Assembly (NCBI RefSeq): GCF_030684675.1
Contig: NZ_JAUXXZ010000064.1
Span: 1 to 64,000 of the forward strand
DNA: 64,000 nucleotides
Direction: 5' to 3'
From: Daejeonella sp.
GTDB lineage: Bacteria > Bacteroidota > Bacteroidia > Sphingobacteriales > Sphingobacteriaceae
How positions within the stretch are numbered: position 1 is the stretch's first letter; the number at the start of each line of letters is the position of its first letter. Positions 18,123 to 25,528 of the stretch are shown piece by piece. A program made the position numbers and the translations under genes. The notes beneath the pieces were generated by a model that worked only from the letters and a program-made list of their open reading frames with translations, was not told the DNA's origin and searched no databases.

Positions 18123-19382
18123 ATGAATATGAATAAGTTCATACAAGCAGGCAGATCCGTATTATTCGCGATCTGCCTGTCTGTTTCCGCACAATTTGCA
18201 ATTGCGCAGGAAATCGACATTTTACTGAAAGGCGGACATGTAATTGACGCCAAAAATAAGATAAGTGCGAAAATGGATGTTGCAGTAAGCAATGGCAAAA
18301 TCCTGAGAGTTGCACCAAATATTCCAGTAGCCGGAGCCAAAAAAGTAGTGGATGTAAGCGGGATGTATGTGAGTCCGGGTTTAATCGATATCCATACCCA
18401 TGTTTTCACCGGACCGAATCCTGGTTTCGGGCATGGCTCATCCAGTGTAAAACCCGATGATTTCACTTTTCGTGCCGGGATTACTACTGTGGTAGATGCA
18501 GGAACATCGGGTTATAAAACCTTCCCCCTGTTTAAGGAGCAAATCATCGACCGTTCCCGCACGCGTGTGCTTGCCTATCTGAATGCATTCGCACCGGGGA
18601 TGGTGGGTACAGCTGCAGAACAGGAAAATATGCAGGCCCTGGAAATTGAAAAAGCAGATGAAACGATCAAAAAATATTCGGATAATATTGTCGGAGTAAA
18701 GATTGGACATTATTCAGGCAAGGACTGGAAGCCATTTGATGCTGCCGCTTCATTGGCGCATACCAATAATCGTCCCCTTTTCGTGGAATGCCATATCACT
18801 GAGTTTTCGCTCGAAGATCAACTAAACCACATGAAGGCCGGTGATATTATCACCCATGCCTATGAGAATGTTTCAGAACGTATGCCTGTGGTAGATGAGA
18901 ACGGAAAAGTCCGGCCATTTGTGCTGGATGCCCGCAAAAAGGGAATTTTATTTGATGTGGGCCATGGTGGTGTTGGCTTCTGGTTTAACCAGGCAGTACC
19001 CTCGGTAAAACAAGGCCTTGCTCCCGATACTTTCGGAACCGACATGCACCATAACAGTGTCAATTCGGGCATGAAGGATATGCTGAACCTGATGTCGAAA
19101 TATCTGAACATGGGCATGCAGACAGAAGATATAATTCAGCGGGCAAGCTGGGGAGCCGCTACTGCTATCAAACGCCCCGATCTGGGTAACCTGAGTGTAG
19201 GCTCAGTTGCGGATATTGCTATAATCAAAGTTCTGGATGGCAAATTTGGATTTCTTGATGCTGCCGATTTTAAGCTGGAAGGCAATAAAAAATTTCAGGC
19301 TGAAATGACTATCCGGGCAGGAAGGATTGTTTGGGACTTGAATGGGATGGCTGGGGTACCATGGAGTAAGGACTTGAAATAA
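18123..19382 (+). CDS. Exported amidohydrolase/deacetylase family metalloenzyme, paralogue 3
   Basis: 419 aa from the ATG at 18123 (a second ATG six bases later is also possible). Signal peptide ends FAIAQ. Metal motifs: HTHVF, VGVKIGHYSGK, IITHAY, FDVGHGGVGFW, GTDMHHNS. Strand 5 reads LFVECHITEF, so the usual His is Glu here with a His two residues on, unlike paralogues 1 and 2. All three keep the C-terminal R-x-G-x-IVWDLNG-like strand. A terminator follows at 19405. Confidence 0.87.
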   Translation: MNMNKFIQAGRSVLFAICLSVSAQFAIAQEIDILLKGGHVIDAKNKISAKMDVAVSNGKILRVAPNIPVAGAKKVVDVSGMYVSPGLIDIHTHVFTGPNPGFGHGSSSVKPDDFTFRAGITTVVDAGTSGYKTFPLFKEQIIDRSRTRVLAYLNAFAPGMVGTAAEQENMQALEIEKADETIKKYSDNIVGVKIGHYSGKDWKPFDAAASLAHTNNRPLFVECHITEFSLEDQLNHMKAGDIITHAYENVSERMPVVDENGKVRPFVLDARKKGILFDVGHGGVGFWFNQAVPSVKQGLAPDTFGTDMHHNSVNSGMKDMLNLMSKYLNMGMQTEDIIQRASWGAATAIKRPDLGNLSVGSVADIAIIKVLDGKFGFLDAADFKLEGNKKFQAEMTIRAGRIVWDLNGMAGVPWSKDLK

Positions 19383-19404
19383 GATTTAAAATGAAAATAT
19401 TTAG

Positions 19405-19430
19405 AAGGCTCCGGGGACGGGGCTTTTTTT
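19405..19430 (+). terminator. Terminator of the triple amidohydrolase operon
   Basis: Eight-pair stem AAGGCTCC/GGGGCTTT with two G-U pairs and a six-base loop, running into a T-tract, 22 nt after the stop codon of paralogue 3. Confidence 0.8.
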
Positions 19431-19442
19431 ATTAGTGACGGG

Positions 19443-19530
19443 TCTGCTATTCGACATGTTCCGCAGGGCATGTCGAACAGCTAGATACATTTGATTTCTA
19501 TTAAAAATCCCCAAAACAAAATATATTTAA
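19443..19530. repeat. Direct repeat left of higBA
   Basis: About 85 bp, imperfect copy of 20245-20330. The best-conserved part is 28 identical bases (19450-19477) forming an inverted repeat, TTCGACATG and CATGTCGAA around TTCCGCAGGG, followed by a matching AT-rich tail with TTTGATTTCTA. Confidence 0.8.
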
Positions 19531-19535
19531 CATGA

Positions 19536-19565
19536 TTCCCAATTTGGGAACTTTTTGTATCTTTG
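19536..19565 (+). promoter_or_regulatory. Probable higBA operator and -7 box
   Basis: A perfect dyad TTCCCAA-T-TTGGGAA (19536-19550) lies 7 nt upstream of a Bacteroidota-type -7 box TATCTTTG (19558-19565), itself only 15 nt from the higB start. Position and symmetry suit autorepression by the HigA HTH protein. No good -33 box at standard spacing was seen. Confidence 0.6.
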
Positions 19566-19580
19566 TCAAAAGATTAGCAT

Positions 19581-19874
19581 GTGAGAATAATTGCAAAGAA
19601 AATATTGCGGGAGTTTTGGGAGAAGCATATGGACAGTCAGCAGCAATTGATTTCCTGGTTTCGGGAAACGAGTAATGTTATTTGGAAATCTCCTGCAGAC
19701 ATAAAAAGAGAATACCCAAGTGCTAGTTTCTTAAAGGATAATCGGGTTGTTTTCAATATCAAAGGAAACAAATACAGATTGATAGTTAGAATAAATTATG
19801 ATTACCAGATGGTTTGGATCCGCTTTATTGGAACTCATTCCCAATACGACAAAATTGATGCAGCAAAAATTTAA
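19581..19874 (+). CDS. higB: HigB-family mRNA interferase toxin
   Basis: 97 aa, usual HigB length. Starts with GTG; the overlapping ATG at 19579 runs into a stop at once. RelE-like fold signatures: IIAKKILREFWEKH, WKSPADIKREYPSASFL, NKYRLIVRINYDYQMVWIRFIGTHSQYDKI. The conserved VWIRFIGTHxxYDKI end is characteristic of HigB. Expected to cleave mRNA on the ribosome when not bound by HigA. Five bases separate it from higA. It stands between direct repeats. Confidence 0.93.
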   Translation: MRIIAKKILREFWEKHMDSQQQLISWFRETSNVIWKSPADIKREYPSASFLKDNRVVFNIKGNKYRLIVRINYDYQMVWIRFIGTHSQYDKIDAAKI

Positions 19875-19879
19875 TTCAT

Positions 19880-20239
19880 ATGACCATTAAGCCAATAAAA
19901 ACAGAAAACGATTACCTGGATGCACTTGAACGACTTGAATTAACCTTTGATTCAAAGAAAGGCTCAGCTCAGGGTGATGAATTGGAAATACTGGGTATAC
20001 TGATTGAGAAGTATGAGGATGAACACTTTCCCATAGGGTTCCCGGATCCGATTGAAGCAATAAAGTTTCGAATGGAACAAATGGGATATACTCAATCAGA
20101 CTTGGTGAAGCTTATTGGTTTGAAGAGCCGGGCTAGCGAAATACTAAACAAAAAAAGGAAACTGACGCTGGAAATGATCAGGCTCTTAAATGATAAGCTT
20201 AAAATTCCAACGGAAGTGCTGGTTCAAGCTTACAATTAG
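19880..20239 (+). CDS. higA: HigA-family antitoxin (HTH XRE)
   Basis: 119 aa. An N-terminal helical toxin-binding part (DYLDALERLELTF...DELEILGILIEKYE) is followed by PIGFPDPIEAIKFRMEQMGYTQSDLVKLIGLKSRASEILN, the XRE-type helix-turn-helix typical of HigA, and LTLEMIRLLNDKLKIP. It should neutralise HigB and repress the operon through the dyad at 19536. Toxin-first order is normal for higBA. Confidence 0.94.
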   Translation: MTIKPIKTENDYLDALERLELTFDSKKGSAQGDELEILGILIEKYEDEHFPIGFPDPIEAIKFRMEQMGYTQSDLVKLIGLKSRASEILNKKRKLTLEMIRLLNDKLKIPTEVLVQAYN

Positions 20240-20244
20240 ACTTA

Positions 20245-20330
20245 CTCTGCTGTTCGACATGTTCCGCAGGGCATGTCGAACGCATAGATAAATTTGATTT
20301 CTAATCAAATACTCCAAAATATATTCAATT
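20245..20330. repeat. Direct repeat right of higBA
   Basis: Partner of 19443-19530, beginning five bases after the higA stop codon. The 28-base inverted-repeat core (20253-20280) is identical to the left copy; the tail is diverged. The rest of the gap to tetR holds a further GGGATG/CATCCC hairpin at 20476-20497 with a similar CTTCGGAA centre, and nothing coding. Confidence 0.8.
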
Positions 20331-20569
20331 AATCTTCTCTAAATCCAGATTAATCGTTAAGTGATTGTTTCTAATATTCCTCCCCAATCTTAGGTATTGT
20401 TAGTTTAATGGGGTTTGTTTTAAATACCCTCAAGCTGAACAATGCGGGTTTGAAACACGCATTATCTGCATATTCGGGATGCCCTTCGGAACATCCCAAA
20501 CAGCAGGTTCATTATCTAAATATGCAAATCCAATTCTAATAATGATTTACCATTTTAGAATTTAATAAT

Positions 20570-20605
20570 AAAATATACCAATCGGTATATTTTATTATAT
20601 ATTTG
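20570..20605 (+). promoter_or_regulatory. TetR operator 1 overlapping the tetR promoter
   Basis: Perfect dyad with arms AAAATATACC and GGTATATTTT and a 4-nt spacer AATC (20570-20593), directly followed by a -7 box TATATTTG (20598-20605) nine bases before the tetR start. The same arms recur at 21230. Binding here should block the tetR promoter itself. Confidence 0.8.
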
Positions 20606-20613
20606 TATTAATA

Positions 20614-21216
20614 ATGAACAAATCAGAATCAAAAGCCGATCGCACCAAACAGTACATTGTTGAAAAAACCGCCCCGGTATTTAATATAAAGGGATATGCA
20701 GGGACTTCGATCAATGATTTGATGAATGCAACCGGGCTTTCCAGGGGGAGTATTTATGGCAACTTTGAGAACAAAGATGAAGTTGCCCTGGCTGCATTTG
20801 ATTATAATTTCGGGAAAGTGGTGACCTATATCAGGGAAAAAACGGCAATACGCACAGGCTGTATAGATAAGCTTTTGGTTTATCCCGAAACTTACCGCGA
20901 CCTGTTCACTCTTCCCTTCCTCGAAGCCGGATGCCCGCTTTTAAATACCTCTGCTGAAGCTGATGATACCCATCCCCTGCTCAGGGAAAAAGCAGTCAAA
21001 GCACTTAAACTATGGAAAACTTCGATTGAACTACTGGTTAAAAAAGGGATCAAAACGAAGGAAATTAATCCCTGCACCAATGCCCCCGAATTTACAGCAA
21101 TTCTGATGTCGCTGATTGAAGGTGCTGTTATGCAGGCAAAACTTACCGGCCAATTAACAGAGCTAAACTTCAGTTTGAGTTTTCTCGAAGACATGATCAA
21201 AAACTTAAAGGTTTAA
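20614..21216 (+). CDS. TetR/AcrR family transcriptional repressor
   Basis: 200 aa. The N-terminal HTH is clear: VFNIKGYAGTSINDLMNATGLSRGSIYGNFENKDEV (about 21-56). The C-terminal ligand domain resembles the TetR_C group with LLNTSAEADDTHPLLREKA, seen in regulators linked to small detoxification genes. Two identical-arm operators, one over its own promoter and one in front of the thioesterase gene at 21300, suggest it represses itself and the downstream group. Confidence 0.92.
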   Translation: MNKSESKADRTKQYIVEKTAPVFNIKGYAGTSINDLMNATGLSRGSIYGNFENKDEVALAAFDYNFGKVVTYIREKTAIRTGCIDKLLVYPETYRDLFTLPFLEAGCPLLNTSAEADDTHPLLREKAVKALKLWKTSIELLVKKGIKTKEINPCTNAPEFTAILMSLIEGAVMQAKLTGQLTELNFSLSFLEDMIKNLKV

Positions 21217-21229
21217 TTTTTTTTAAATT

Positions 21230-21253
21230 AAAATATACCGAACGGTATATTTT
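21230..21253 (+). promoter_or_regulatory. TetR operator 2 upstream of the thioesterase gene
   Basis: Same 10-nt arms as operator 1 (AAAATATACC, GGTATATTTT), spacer GAAC. It lies 46 nt upstream of the ATG at 21300. The conservation of both arms with a changed spacer supports a real binding site. Confidence 0.78.
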
Positions 21254-21299
21254 AAAAATAGGATAAACACCGTAATAAAATTTTTATAAACAGGAACAT

Positions 21300-21815
21300 A
21301 TGGAAACACTAACGTTAGAAAAAGAAGTTGAAAGTCAGACCCTGGTCCGTTTTCCCGATTGCGACCCTTTTAATCATTTAAACAACTCCAAATACATTGA
21401 TTACATCATCAATGCCCGTGAGGATCAGCTCCTAAAATATTATGATATCGACATTCATAAAATGGTAAAGGAAACTGGTCTGACATGGGTAGTTGCACAG
21501 AATAATATTTCCTATATCGTTCCTGCAGAAATTATGGAAACGGTGACCATACAAACCCGATTACTTTCATTCAATGAAAAGACCCTGCTCCTTGAAGCAT
21601 TGATGTGGGATAAGGATAAAACGATCATCAAGGCAGTCATGTGGTCAAAACAGGCACATTATAATCTTCAGACGAAGAGAAGTCACCAGCATTCGGATGA
21701 GTTTATGGACTTCTTTAAATCTATTCATTATCCCTTGCCAGATAATATGTTATTCGATGAAAGGGTTAAATCTTTAAAACAACAAAATATCAGACAATGG
21801 AAGCAAGCTATTTAG
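21300..21815 (+). CDS. Acyl-CoA thioesterase-like hot-dog protein
   Basis: 171 aa. Hot-dog fold of the 4-hydroxybenzoyl-CoA thioesterase/FatA type: VRFPDCDPFNHLNNSKYIDYI (about 17-37), where the Asp and the N/H-x-N pattern form the usual active-site region, then WVVAQNNISYIVPAEIMETVTIQT. Substrate unknown. It is preceded by TetR operator 2 and its 3' end overlaps the DUF1572 gene by 19 nt, so the two are probably co-transcribed. Confidence 0.82.
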   Translation: METLTLEKEVESQTLVRFPDCDPFNHLNNSKYIDYIINAREDQLLKYYDIDIHKMVKETGLTWVVAQNNISYIVPAEIMETVTIQTRLLSFNEKTLLLEALMWDKDKTIIKAVMWSKQAHYNLQTKRSHQHSDEFMDFFKSIHYPLPDNMLFDERVKSLKQQNIRQWKQAI

Positions 21816-22378
21816 ACAGCGTAATCAGACAGTTTGAGTATTATAAATCACTCGGAGAAAAAACCTTTTCCCAAATCAGCGATGAAAAATTTTTCTGGCA
21901 ATACAATGAAAACAGTAATAGTATCGCCATACTGGTAAAGCATTTATGGGGTAATCAAATGAGCCGCTGGACCGACTTTATGAATACCGACGGTGAAAAG
22001 GAATGGCGCGACAGGGATGCAGAATTTGAAAACAACCTGAACTCAAAAGAAGAGGTACTAAAAAGATGGGATGAAGGCTGGGCTGTATTTTTAGACACCC
22101 TAAAATCCCTGAAGGAGGAGGATCTTGATAAAACGATTTACATCCGTAACCAGGGACATTCTGTGATGGAGGCTATTAACAGGCAAATGGCCCATTACCC
22201 CTACCATATTGGTCAGATTGTGTTTATTGGTAAAATGAGTGCCCAAAACTGGAATACCCTTTCTATTGCTAAAGGAGATTCAAAAGCCTTCAATGCCGCT
22301 AAATTTTCCCTGGATAAACACCAGGAACATTTCACGGAAGAGTTTTTACCGTATTCTAAAAAACGCAATCTGAACTGA
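21797..22378 (+). CDS. DUF1572 (DinB-superfamily) protein
   Basis: 193 aa. Four-helix DinB-like fold with the metal-type histidines: one in ILVKHLWGNQMSRW (about 50-63) and two in MAHYPYHIGQIVFIGK (about 134-149). The family is cytoplasmic, metal-binding and often thought to act as a thiol-dependent transferase or detoxifying enzyme, without proof. Starts inside the 3' end of the thioesterase gene. Confidence 0.88.
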   Translation: MEASYLDSVIRQFEYYKSLGEKTFSQISDEKFFWQYNENSNSIAILVKHLWGNQMSRWTDFMNTDGEKEWRDRDAEFENNLNSKEEVLKRWDEGWAVFLDTLKSLKEEDLDKTIYIRNQGHSVMEAINRQMAHYPYHIGQIVFIGKMSAQNWNTLSIAKGDSKAFNAAKFSLDKHQEHFTEEFLPYSKKRNLN

Positions 22379-22415
22379 AAATCAGAAAAAATTGAACCAT
22401 TAAATATTCTAAGAG

Positions 22416-22937
22416 ATGTCATTTTCTATACCCAAAACCATTGCTATACTCGAAAGAACTCCAAATGTTCTCTCATCAATGCTCTATAACCTGTCTGCCG
22501 ACTGGGTGCAATGTAATGAAGGCCCTGAAACCTGGTCGGTATTTGATATTATTGGTCATTTAATTCAGGGTGAAAAAACCGACTGGATGACCAGAACTAA
22601 AATTATTCTTTCTGACAAAACAGATAAAAACTTTGAAGCCTTTGACCGCTTTGCCCAATTCAAAACCAGTCAGGGAAAATCAATAAATGATTTAATTCTG
22701 GAATTTGCCAGCTTAAGAGAAGCTAATCTTGAGGAATTAAAAAGCCTGGAAATTAGAGAAAGTGATCTCAACATGACTGGAAATCATCCCGCATTTGGCG
22801 CTGTAAGCTTAAGGCAAGTGCTGGCAACTTGGGTAGCGCATGACCTGAGCCATATTGCACAAATCTCAAGAGTAATGGCTAAACACTACAAGGAAGATAT
22901 TGGCCCTTTTGTGCAATATTTAAGGATTATGAGCTAG
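22416..22937 (+). CDS. DinB family protein
   Basis: 173 aa. DinB_2-like: WSVFDIIGHLIQGEKTDW (His about 49) and WVAHDLSHIAQISRVM (His about 142 and 146) give the three-histidine metal site. 37 nt after the DUF1572 gene. Two different DinB-like proteins next to each other under a TetR regulator hints at a detoxification role, perhaps dependent on a low-molecular-weight thiol; that is inference. Confidence 0.88.
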   Translation: MSFSIPKTIAILERTPNVLSSMLYNLSADWVQCNEGPETWSVFDIIGHLIQGEKTDWMTRTKIILSDKTDKNFEAFDRFAQFKTSQGKSINDLILEFASLREANLEELKSLEIRESDLNMTGNHPAFGAVSLRQVLATWVAHDLSHIAQISRVMAKHYKEDIGPFVQYLRIMS

Positions 22938-22996
22938 AGAAAGTTGAGTGCTAAAAGGGAATAGAAAATTGGAAATTGGAAATAAAGAATCCCTGC

Positions 22997-23038
22997 TGAT
23001 ACCTGATGCCTCATACCTGACTCTTAATACCTGATTCT
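22997..23038. repeat. Heptad array 4 (6 units, TGATACC type)
   Basis: Six units in exact 7-bp register, consensus TRATACC or TGATNCC. A weaker run of GAAATTG-like units precedes it at about 22962-22985. It lies between the DinB gene and the promoter at 23054. Confidence 0.82.
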
Positions 23039-23053
23039 AAAAAATAAAATAAA

Positions 23054-23100
23054 TTTGCGAAACCGAACAGTTGCATATATATTTGCAATCAATTGGTTTC
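23054..23100 (+). promoter_or_regulatory. Promoter with nested dyad, possible ArsR-type operator
   Basis: A -33 box TTTG (23054-23057), 20-nt spacer and -7 box TATATTTG (23078-23085) form a good Bacteroidota promoter. Superimposed are outer arms GAAACC/GGTTTC (23059-23064, 23095-23100) and inner TTGCA/TGCAA (23071-23075, 23084-23088). The AACC...GTTGC layout resembles operators I associate with ArsR regulators of DoxX or SRPBCC genes; no such regulator is present here. A CCCGCACATGCGGG near-palindrome lies further down, at about 23179. Confidence 0.55.
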
Positions 23101-23216
23101 ACAATAAATTAGAATTCGGAAAATTGAGTATTTTGAGTTAATCCCGGATATTTAGATGTGAATCTAAGTTCATGCAATCCCGCACATGCGGGACCTAAAA
23201 AACAAATTAAATCAAT

Positions 23217-23594
23217 ATGAAACAGAAAATCATTTTTGGGCTAAGTCTGCTTACCGGACTCATGCTCATTAACGCAGGTCTAAACAAATTCCTGAACTAT
23301 ATTCCTGTCCCGGAGGATTTACCCGAAAACATGAAAAAAATCAACGATGCTTTCATGGAAATAGGCTGGCTCCTGCCGCTGGTTGGTGCCGAAGAAATAC
23401 TCGGAGGTATTCTATTCATCATTCCCAAAACCAGAGCATTAGGGGCTCTGGTAATTTTACCGGTAATGGTCGGAATTCTGCTGACACATATCATCATTAT
23501 GCCTGCCGGTTTAGGTATGGCTATCGTATTAATGGCAATTAATCTGTGGGTAATCTATGAAAACAGGGAAAAATATTTGCCTATGATCCGGTAA
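23217..23594 (+). CDS. DoxX-like small membrane protein
   Basis: 125 aa with about four hydrophobic segments (4-26, 44-67, 71-92, 95-112). Seen: LTGLMLINAGLNKFLNY, a DoxX-type first helix with the conserved Asn/Gly and KF, and LVGAEEILGGILFII. DoxX proteins are linked to oxidative or thiol stress and quinone-related redox but roles vary. Promoter about 130 nt upstream; the DMT transporter follows after 70 nt. Confidence 0.8.
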   Translation: MKQKIIFGLSLLTGLMLINAGLNKFLNYIPVPEDLPENMKKINDAFMEIGWLLPLVGAEEILGGILFIIPKTRALGALVILPVMVGILLTHIIIMPAGLGMAIVLMAINLWVIYENREKYLPMIR

Positions 23595-23664
23595 AATAAA
23601 AGCAGAGGATTTATAAAAAACAATTTAACAACAGTATTTTTATAAAAACCTGTATTTAACCATC

Positions 23665-24108
23665 ATGAATAAAATAATTTGGATCGCTTTGGCATTCCTA
23701 TCCGGAGCATTATTACCCATTCAGGCCGGATTAAATGCCAAACTGGGAAAAGCGATTGAAAGTCCGGTGTATGCTTCTATGTTATCCTTTGTAATCGGAG
23801 CCCTGGGACTTATATCCTATATCTTAATAACAAAACAATCCATGTCATGGGCAGGTGTCAGAGAGGTGCCTGCTCATGTATGGATCGGAGGTCTCTTAGC
23901 TGCATTCTATGTCACTGTAATTATACTAGCCTTTCCAAAACTAGGCCCGGGATTAACTTTCGGACTGGTAGTAGCTGGCCAAATGATCATTTCGATTTTA
24001 CTGGAACATTTTAACATAATGGTGGCTCAGCAAAATTCAATTAGTTTTATGAAAATGATTGGAGTTTTGCTCGTAATTGCAGGAGTCATCATCATAAGAC
24101 GATTTTAA
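23665..24108 (+). CDS. DMT-superfamily small transporter (DUF606/YdcZ)
   Basis: 147 aa, five hydrophobic helices, single-unit DUF606 length. Signatures: LSGALLPIQAGLNAKLGKAIESPVYASMLSF and VAGQMIISILLEHFN near the C-terminus. DUF606 proteins are half-size drug/metabolite transporters that work as dimers; substrate not known. Confidence 0.88.
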   Translation: MNKIIWIALAFLSGALLPIQAGLNAKLGKAIESPVYASMLSFVIGALGLISYILITKQSMSWAGVREVPAHVWIGGLLAAFYVTVIILAFPKLGPGLTFGLVVAGQMIISILLEHFNIMVAQQNSISFMKMIGVLLVIAGVIIIRRF

Positions 24109-24189
24109 TAAGGATGCAGCTGAATTGATGTCATGCATAACTTAAACAAATCCTTTTAATACCTTCGTCCATATATTTCAGTAAAAAAC

Positions 24190-24876
24190 ATGAATTCAAA
24201 GTCAGCCGCAGATTCAGGCTCATTATCCTTTAAAGAATTTTTTGAGTTGTGCTATTGGAAAACAGTTAAGCTGTTTTCTAAAAATCTTACTAAGAATTCT
24301 CACTACAAATATTTTTATACTGATAATTTTTCTATCCCTGAAGAATTTTATAAAGACAAAACTATTCTGGATATCGGTTGTGGTCCGAGAGGTTCTTTAG
24401 AATGGGCCGATATGGCAAAAGAGAGGATAGGCATGGATCCACTGGCTGATCAATATCTCAAAATGGGTGCAAAGGAGCATAAGATGAGCTATGTTAAAGC
24501 CTATGTTGAGAACATCCCCTTTCCCGACAATTATTTCGATGTTATTTGTTCGTTCAATTCGCTGGATCATGTTGAGAATATGGAACTTGCCTGTCAGGAA
24601 ATTAAGAGAACCTTAAAAAATGATGGTTTATTTTTACTGCTTGTAGATATTCATACCATGCCAACATTAACAGAGCCGCAAACCATGAACTGGAATTTTG
24701 TCAGGGAATACTTTCCTGAATTTGAAGTTTTGGAAGAGAAGCATCTCGAACGCACAGAAACCTATAAAATTTACAGCAATGTCAGGAATAGCAAACCCGC
24801 TAAAGATGATGCTGTCAGGGGCGTTTTGACTGCAAAATTGAGAAAATGTATACTGCAGGGTAAAAACGAATTGTAA
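24190..24876 (+). CDS. Class I SAM-dependent methyltransferase
   Basis: 228 aa. SAM motif I ILDIGCGPRGSLEWA (about 57-71), the acidic IGMDPLA second-strand residue, IPFPDNYFDVICSFNSLDHVEN (motif for methyltransf_11) and LKNDGLFLLLVDIHTMP. The acceptor is unknown; the family ranges from small-molecule to lipid methylation. It is a single gene with no clear operon partner. A TACCTTCG variant -7 box about 25 nt upstream may be its promoter. Confidence 0.86.
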   Translation: MNSKSAADSGSLSFKEFFELCYWKTVKLFSKNLTKNSHYKYFYTDNFSIPEEFYKDKTILDIGCGPRGSLEWADMAKERIGMDPLADQYLKMGAKEHKMSYVKAYVENIPFPDNYFDVICSFNSLDHVENMELACQEIKRTLKNDGLFLLLVDIHTMPTLTEPQTMNWNFVREYFPEFEVLEEKHLERTETYKIYSNVRNSKPAKDDAVRGVLTAKLRKCILQGKNEL

Positions 24877-25063
24877 ATACCAAAACTTGCCCTCTGTTAT
24901 CAATAAGATTTCAGGGAGAATATTTATAGATTAGAATCACGTTTTCTCAAACAATTAAAACAAATCATTTCTGACAACGCAAAAACAGACTCTGAATCAT
25001 GCAGGGGAAAAAGTCTTTAAGCAAATCAACATTTTATACAGCGATTTAAAATCTGCTAAAGAA

Positions 25064-25528
25064 TTGGTCTATGATCCATGCGGGTATGAGCTGAAGAACC
25101 TTTTAATTCATACTGAGGGAAGTGGTTATAGCGCTTGTTCTTATGAACTGGCTGGAAAAATAATCGAATATCGGGCATCCAAAATCACACCGTCAAAAAC
25201 AGGACAATTTGTGACAATCTGGAGAAGAAATAAAGAAGGAATAACCCAGCCATTCGATGGTTCTGAGGAGATGGATTTCATCATTATTTCATCGGGAAAA
25301 GATGATAATTTCGGTCTGTTCATTTTTCCGAAAACAGTTCTTCTGAGTAAGGGAATAATCTCACAAAATGGCGAAGGAGGAAAACGAGGTATCAGGGTTT
25401 ATCCCCCATGGGACATGGTTTCAAATAAACAGGCAGAGAAAACTCAAAGCTGGCAGAAAAAATATTTCGTCTGGGTTAAGAATAATAATCAAAGCTATTT
25501 TGATTTGATAAAAACCTTATTAAAATAA
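25064..25528 (+). CDS. MepB family protein with unclear start
   Basis: MepB domain: KITPSKTGQFVTIWRRN, QPFDGSEEMDFIIISSG, FGLFIFPKTVLLSKGIIS, GKRGIRVYPPWD, and a KTQSWQKKYFVW end. The role of MepB, first named beside the staphylococcal MepA pump, is unknown. The coordinates use a TTG start, but the frame stays open back to 24959 and the extra residues (LKSAKELVYDPCGYEL) look native to the family N-terminus. No ATG occurs in that frame after the upstream stop at 24956. An ATG at 24999 in another frame ends at 25047. So a rare start codon or a frameshift is likely. Confidence 0.75.
   Translation: MVYDPCGYELKNLLIHTEGSGYSACSYELAGKIIEYRASKITPSKTGQFVTIWRRNKEGITQPFDGSEEMDFIIISSGKDDNFGLFIFPKTVLLSKGIISQNGEGGKRGIRVYPPWDMVSNKQAEKTQSWQKKYFVWVKNNNQSYFDLIKTLLK

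Noticed and set aside
20253-20280. The inverted core of the direct repeat as a terminator of higBA
   Set aside because: No T-tract follows, and an identical copy lies upstream of the operon where a terminator would make little sense.
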